The notes under the pieces were generated by a model that saw nothing but the letters and a program-made list of their open reading frames with translations, did no database searches and was not told the origin of the DNA. 64,000 bases of DNA, taken from Kryptolebias marmoratus (taxonomy: Eukaryota > Chordata > Actinopteri > Cyprinodontiformes > Rivulidae). The stretch covers positions 9,432,354-9,496,353 of the forward strand of contig NC_051439.1 in assembly GCF_001649575.2 (NCBI RefSeq), read 5' to 3'. Position numbers and translations under genes: made by a program. Below, piece by piece: positions 60,721-64,000 of the stretch. Each line of letters starts with the position of its first letter. Position 1 is the first letter of the stretch.

Positions 60721-61289
60721 ATGGTGTAAGTTTGCTTGTATATAAATGTGTGTTCATGCAGGATGTAAGTTTATGATCAAAAGCAAAAGGGGAGGCAGGA
60801 AATGATGCAAGGTTCTAAAGAGAAGATTTGCTGTTGGTGCTTATTTTCAATGCACTCATCACTAAAAATGGACTAAAGTCTTAGGGTCGGAAAGGTTGGG
60901 GCTTATGCTACAAATAACCCTCCCTGAATCCTGTCTAAATATCATTGTTTGAGTTCTGCCTGGAATATAGTCCTTATGGGGTCAGGATCCCAGGAGATTG
61001 ATATTTCCCTCATGTCAATGTCTACAGAGGAAAGGAAATATTAAACAACTCCACTGATGTTTCTGCTGAATGATGTATTTTCTGACTGAAATCCTGCAGA
61101 TCCAGGAAGCACCATGGGAGCAGAGCGTACTTCAGCTATCTTTAAAGTCTATGTTTAAACAAAATGACACACAGCAGTATAAACTGTGATCAAAAGAGAG
61201 GTGGCAAAGAGGAGGATTAAAACAAAGACAGATATACACACTCAAACAGGAAGAGGCTACTACCAGACATCACACTGTCAGTGTCAGTC
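60721..61289. other. Intergenic sequence
   Basis: Nothing firm. Confidence 0.35.
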
Positions 61290-61550
61290 TATAAGCGGCA
61301 TCTCCATAAACTGCTACATGCAGACAGGCCCAGCAAGAGGCCAGGGGCCCCCATTCTGCAGAGCATTCCATTATAGTGAACCCAGGGGACTCTTGGTCCA
61401 GGGAAAGTACTATTCCAGCCACAGCTCTGTCTTCTGCAACTAGAATCACAACTTGTCCAATGAAGAAGACAGAGCACTTACACCACTGTCTCCTGGAGTC
61501 ATCATTACCATCCTTCACTTACAAAGATTTATCACCTCGTGATAAATGTG
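61290..61550. promoter_or_regulatory. Weak candidate block with hairpin
   Basis: Balanced block followed by a perfect 9-bp inverted repeat ATTTATCAC/GTGATAAAT (61527-61547, loop CTC). Frames are open on both strands. Confidence 0.3.
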
Positions 61551-62039
61551 TGTGACCAAATACAATAAAGACACTTCCAAAGATAACAGTTTATTTTCAT
61601 CATGGTATTGGCCAGCATCGTTTACAGTGTTGCATCACTGAACAAAAATTCCACTGTTAAATACAATTCGCAACAAACCTCTTTTCTGTAGCTTATTTTC
61701 CATCTCATAAGAATTTCAAGTGCTGCAAAAAAAAAAACAAGCTGATCCTTTATTGATGTAAAGATGTTTAATTCAACATTGTTATTTTAAGTGAAAATGC
61801 ACATATTTAAATATCATTGCATTCATATAGACTATGAGGTGCTTTGTTAGATTTAAATAAAAGCATACTTATTAAGTGCAAGATTAGCCTTTTTAATGCA
61901 CATTTTTCAGTAATTTGGTAATGGCTTCAACTGAAAGTAAACCTGTAGCATGAACACAAGTGCAGGCACACAGACACAGACCCACTGCACAATCTGGAAA
62001 AGAAGACAGCAGCTAATCTAAAGTAGTTCTGGGACTTTG
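61551..62039. other. AT-rich intergenic sequence
   Basis: Nothing recognised. Confidence 0.35.
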
Positions 62040-62330
62040 TGCTGCTTAGATGGCCCCATGCCTTGGGGGCCTGCTAAGCACTGCTCCCTTGGCTAAATCC
62101 CTGCCAAGGAAGAAGAAATCAGTATCCGAGCTCATCCAGGCCTGCAGGATAGAGCTAATAGCAAAGCTAACCGTCACCTGTCCATGAAAACTCCCACCTT
62201 CATGTGTGCTTTGTGAGTGAGTCAATGTGTGTTGCATTTGAGGATGGCATGTGTTCATATGTGTTTGCAACTCCTTGCCAAAAGCACAGCTTTCTCTATT
62301 TAAAAAATGAACAATCCTCCTCTTTTTTTC
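62040..62330. promoter_or_regulatory. Candidate conserved non-coding block
   Basis: GC-richer at 62045-62200 with low repetition. The minus frame 62046-62363 has no domain. Weak call. Confidence 0.25.
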
Positions 62331-62760
62331 ATTGTGATGTGTTTTGCTGACACCTTTTTTCACTTCTCTTCCCCCTTCAGTTTTCTCCTATTTTTAACTC
62401 CCTTTGCTCTTCATCTCATAATTTCTTCCAGTTGTGCTGTCTGAATCTTTGCCTTTCTGTCGTAATTCTAATAATCCCAACAAGTCAGACAATGATGCCA
62501 CTCCACTGGCGTATGGAAAAGAAGAAAAAAACATATCAGTGCACTTTGGTGATCACCACTGTTTTTGTACCCCAGTGACTGACGAGTCAAGACCATCTTT
62601 TACAAATGGAGAACGACACATTCTGATGTTATCTTCATATTCTGCAATTCCAGCTCTCATTTCCTTTTCTTTCTTTAATAATTATGATCAGTGGCTGATC
62701 ATTTTGACCTCTTTTTGTAAACATACTCAAACTGATTTCAAAGGACTTCATTAAGTATAT
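62331..62760 (+). other. Pyrimidine tract then open frame (possible exon)
   Basis: A pyrimidine-rich stretch ends at an AG (62430-62431), after which a frame stays open to a TAA at 62752-62754, 107 codons. No domain, no matching donor or upstream exon and no polyadenylation word found soon after. Chance is likely. Confidence 0.2.
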
Positions 62761-63489
62761 TCATCCAAACTAATCAATGCCCATGCTTTCTGACTGAAGG
62801 CCATCATGCAATCTGATCCAGACCAAATGAACAAATAAGATCCTTATACAGAACACAGTGGCTCAATTAGGTCTTTCAGCCAAACCACAGCAAACAAATC
62901 ACTTTCTTGATCAATGTCTTCAATAATTAAATGCCGGGCAATAGCTTTTCTGTGTGGCTGCTGTCAATACCGTTGAAATTTATTTCTCGTTGCCTGTAAA
63001 GAAAGTCAATTTTTACAACCTTTCGATTTTTTTGACTGCAAAGGCAAATAATTTGAATGCAGCAGTGAGGAAGGGAATTAAAACAGTCTGCCGTGTATCT
63101 GCAGACGATAATGTCTTTACAGGGTTTTTGTTTTCTCGTGCTGCAACATTAATCAATAGCTGAAGTTAGATATGCCCTGCAGCCTTAAACCCTATGCACC
63201 ATACTTGAGAAATATTGGTACACAGTGTCCATGATATGAAGGATATGAATATGATAACCGTCTAGTAGTAGTATAATCCACAGTGGTAATCTAACATGAT
63301 GAAATACATCCTCTGAAAGCATTTCAAAAAATGTTCTGCAAGAGTTTGATTGTGTTTTATGATGTAGTTTCCCTAAGGATGAAACAGTGTATCATTATTT
63401 TATCCTACCCTTTGGCTATTTACAACACTTTTCACTGATGAAATAACTTCCCTTCAATTGGCAACTCCTGCCCTCTTCGTAAGGTAACA
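62761..63489. other. Intergenic sequence
   Basis: Nothing recognised. Confidence 0.35.
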
Positions 63490-63660
63490 TCCCTCGCTAA
63501 GAATGAAAGTGGGACCCAAAAGGACAAATTATCCTCCGTGGCTGGATGGTTACATGGGCAACAACAAAGACAAAGCTTCACAAAGAACACATCTGAAGGA
63601 AGACAGATCTCAAGAATGTGAACCAATGTTTACGGAAACATTGGTTCACATTGCTATTTG
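63490..63660. promoter_or_regulatory. Candidate regulatory block with SOX words and hairpin
   Basis: AACAAAG (63563-63569) and ACAAAG (63570-63575) lie just upstream of the perfect hairpin at 63615-63652. Confidence 0.4.
63615..63652. repeat. Perfect 17-bp hairpin
   Basis: AATGTGAACCAATGTTT (63615-63631), loop ACGG, then AAACATTGGTTCACATT (63636-63652). All 17 pairs match. The strongest short palindrome found in the window. Confidence 0.9.
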
Positions 63661-64000
63661 TAATGACACAAAGGCAAATGATTGCAACAGTCATCTTAAA
63701 AAGTTAAATTGTCAGGTAATGCAAAAATGAATACAAGTCAAGCATAAATCACACAGGTATCACAATACCATAGCTCCCTCAACACAGTTCCCCAAGGACA
63801 GGGTCTGGGCCCAGTTAGATTCTGGACTTTCTCACAGCTATTTAAATCAAACTTGCACTATTAGACCCTCCCCCTAAAAGCCCACCCCCTCCAGACCTAA
63901 GTCACAGCTCTCCAGCTCAACTGTTAATTCAACCCAGAAATCACCAAAGCTGCTGAGCCCATTGCTCCGATCTAAGTCTCAGAGGAAGCACTTCAACCCC
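63661..64000. other. Intergenic sequence at window end
   Basis: Nothing recognised. Confidence 0.35.

Overview
The window looks like non-coding DNA from a teleost fish nuclear genome. The evidence is AT-rich sequence, (CA)n, (GAA)n and (AT)n microsatellites, a Tc1-type transposase relic, a retrotransposon integrase relic, a solo LTR and many decayed dispersed repeats. Repeat texture resembles killifish or livebearer-type genomes, but that is only an impression. There is no bacterial-style gene packing, no tRNA or rRNA gene, no CRISPR array and no operon. No intact host protein-coding gene can be supported. Long open frames are few, mostly overlap open frames on the other strand, and have no convincing exon-intron setting.

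The layout alternates three kinds of sequence. (1) Blocks of balanced composition, rich in homeodomain, FOX, E-box, TALE, SOX and TCF-type words, read like the conserved non-coding elements (CNEs) of a gene desert around a developmental regulator. The best are near 4.6-5.0, 7.1-7.7, 11.0-11.7, 14.1-14.4, 15.5-15.9, 19.2-19.5, 21.0-21.4, 25.4-25.6, 27.9-28.2, 29.7-30.0, 31.0-31.8, 40.2-41.7, 44.3-44.6, 45.4-46.0, 47.5-48.0, 49.0-49.4, 52.7-53.3, 55.0-55.2, 57.0-57.6, 58.4-59.0, 60.5-60.7, 61.3-61.5, 62.0-62.3 and 63.5-63.7 kb. Conservation could not be tested here, so these are candidates only. (2) Dispersed repeats. Family A has roughly 15 modules, often as two head-to-tail modules joined by a shared linker. 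Family B is a foldback element carrying a version of GAAGTGGGGTTCTGT at its ends. Family C is a short element ending in GGGATTGTAC or GGGGTTGTAC. (3) AT-rich filler.

The clearest mobile-element calls are a Tc1/mariner transposase relic on the minus strand (23.9-24.3 kb), a second Tc1 fragment on the plus strand (20.8 kb), a Gypsy-type integrase zinc-finger relic on the minus strand (36.9-37.45 kb) nested in a family A copy, and a 635-bp solo LTR (32.40-33.03 kb) nested in another. The most distinctive small structures are a perfect 17-bp hairpin at 63.6 kb, a GC-rich stem-loop at 25.45 kb and a foldback at 0.4-0.9 kb. I found no evidence of a new multi-gene system. The parts most worth a second look are the dimeric family A repeat, the hairpins and one signal-peptide-like open frame at 28 kb.
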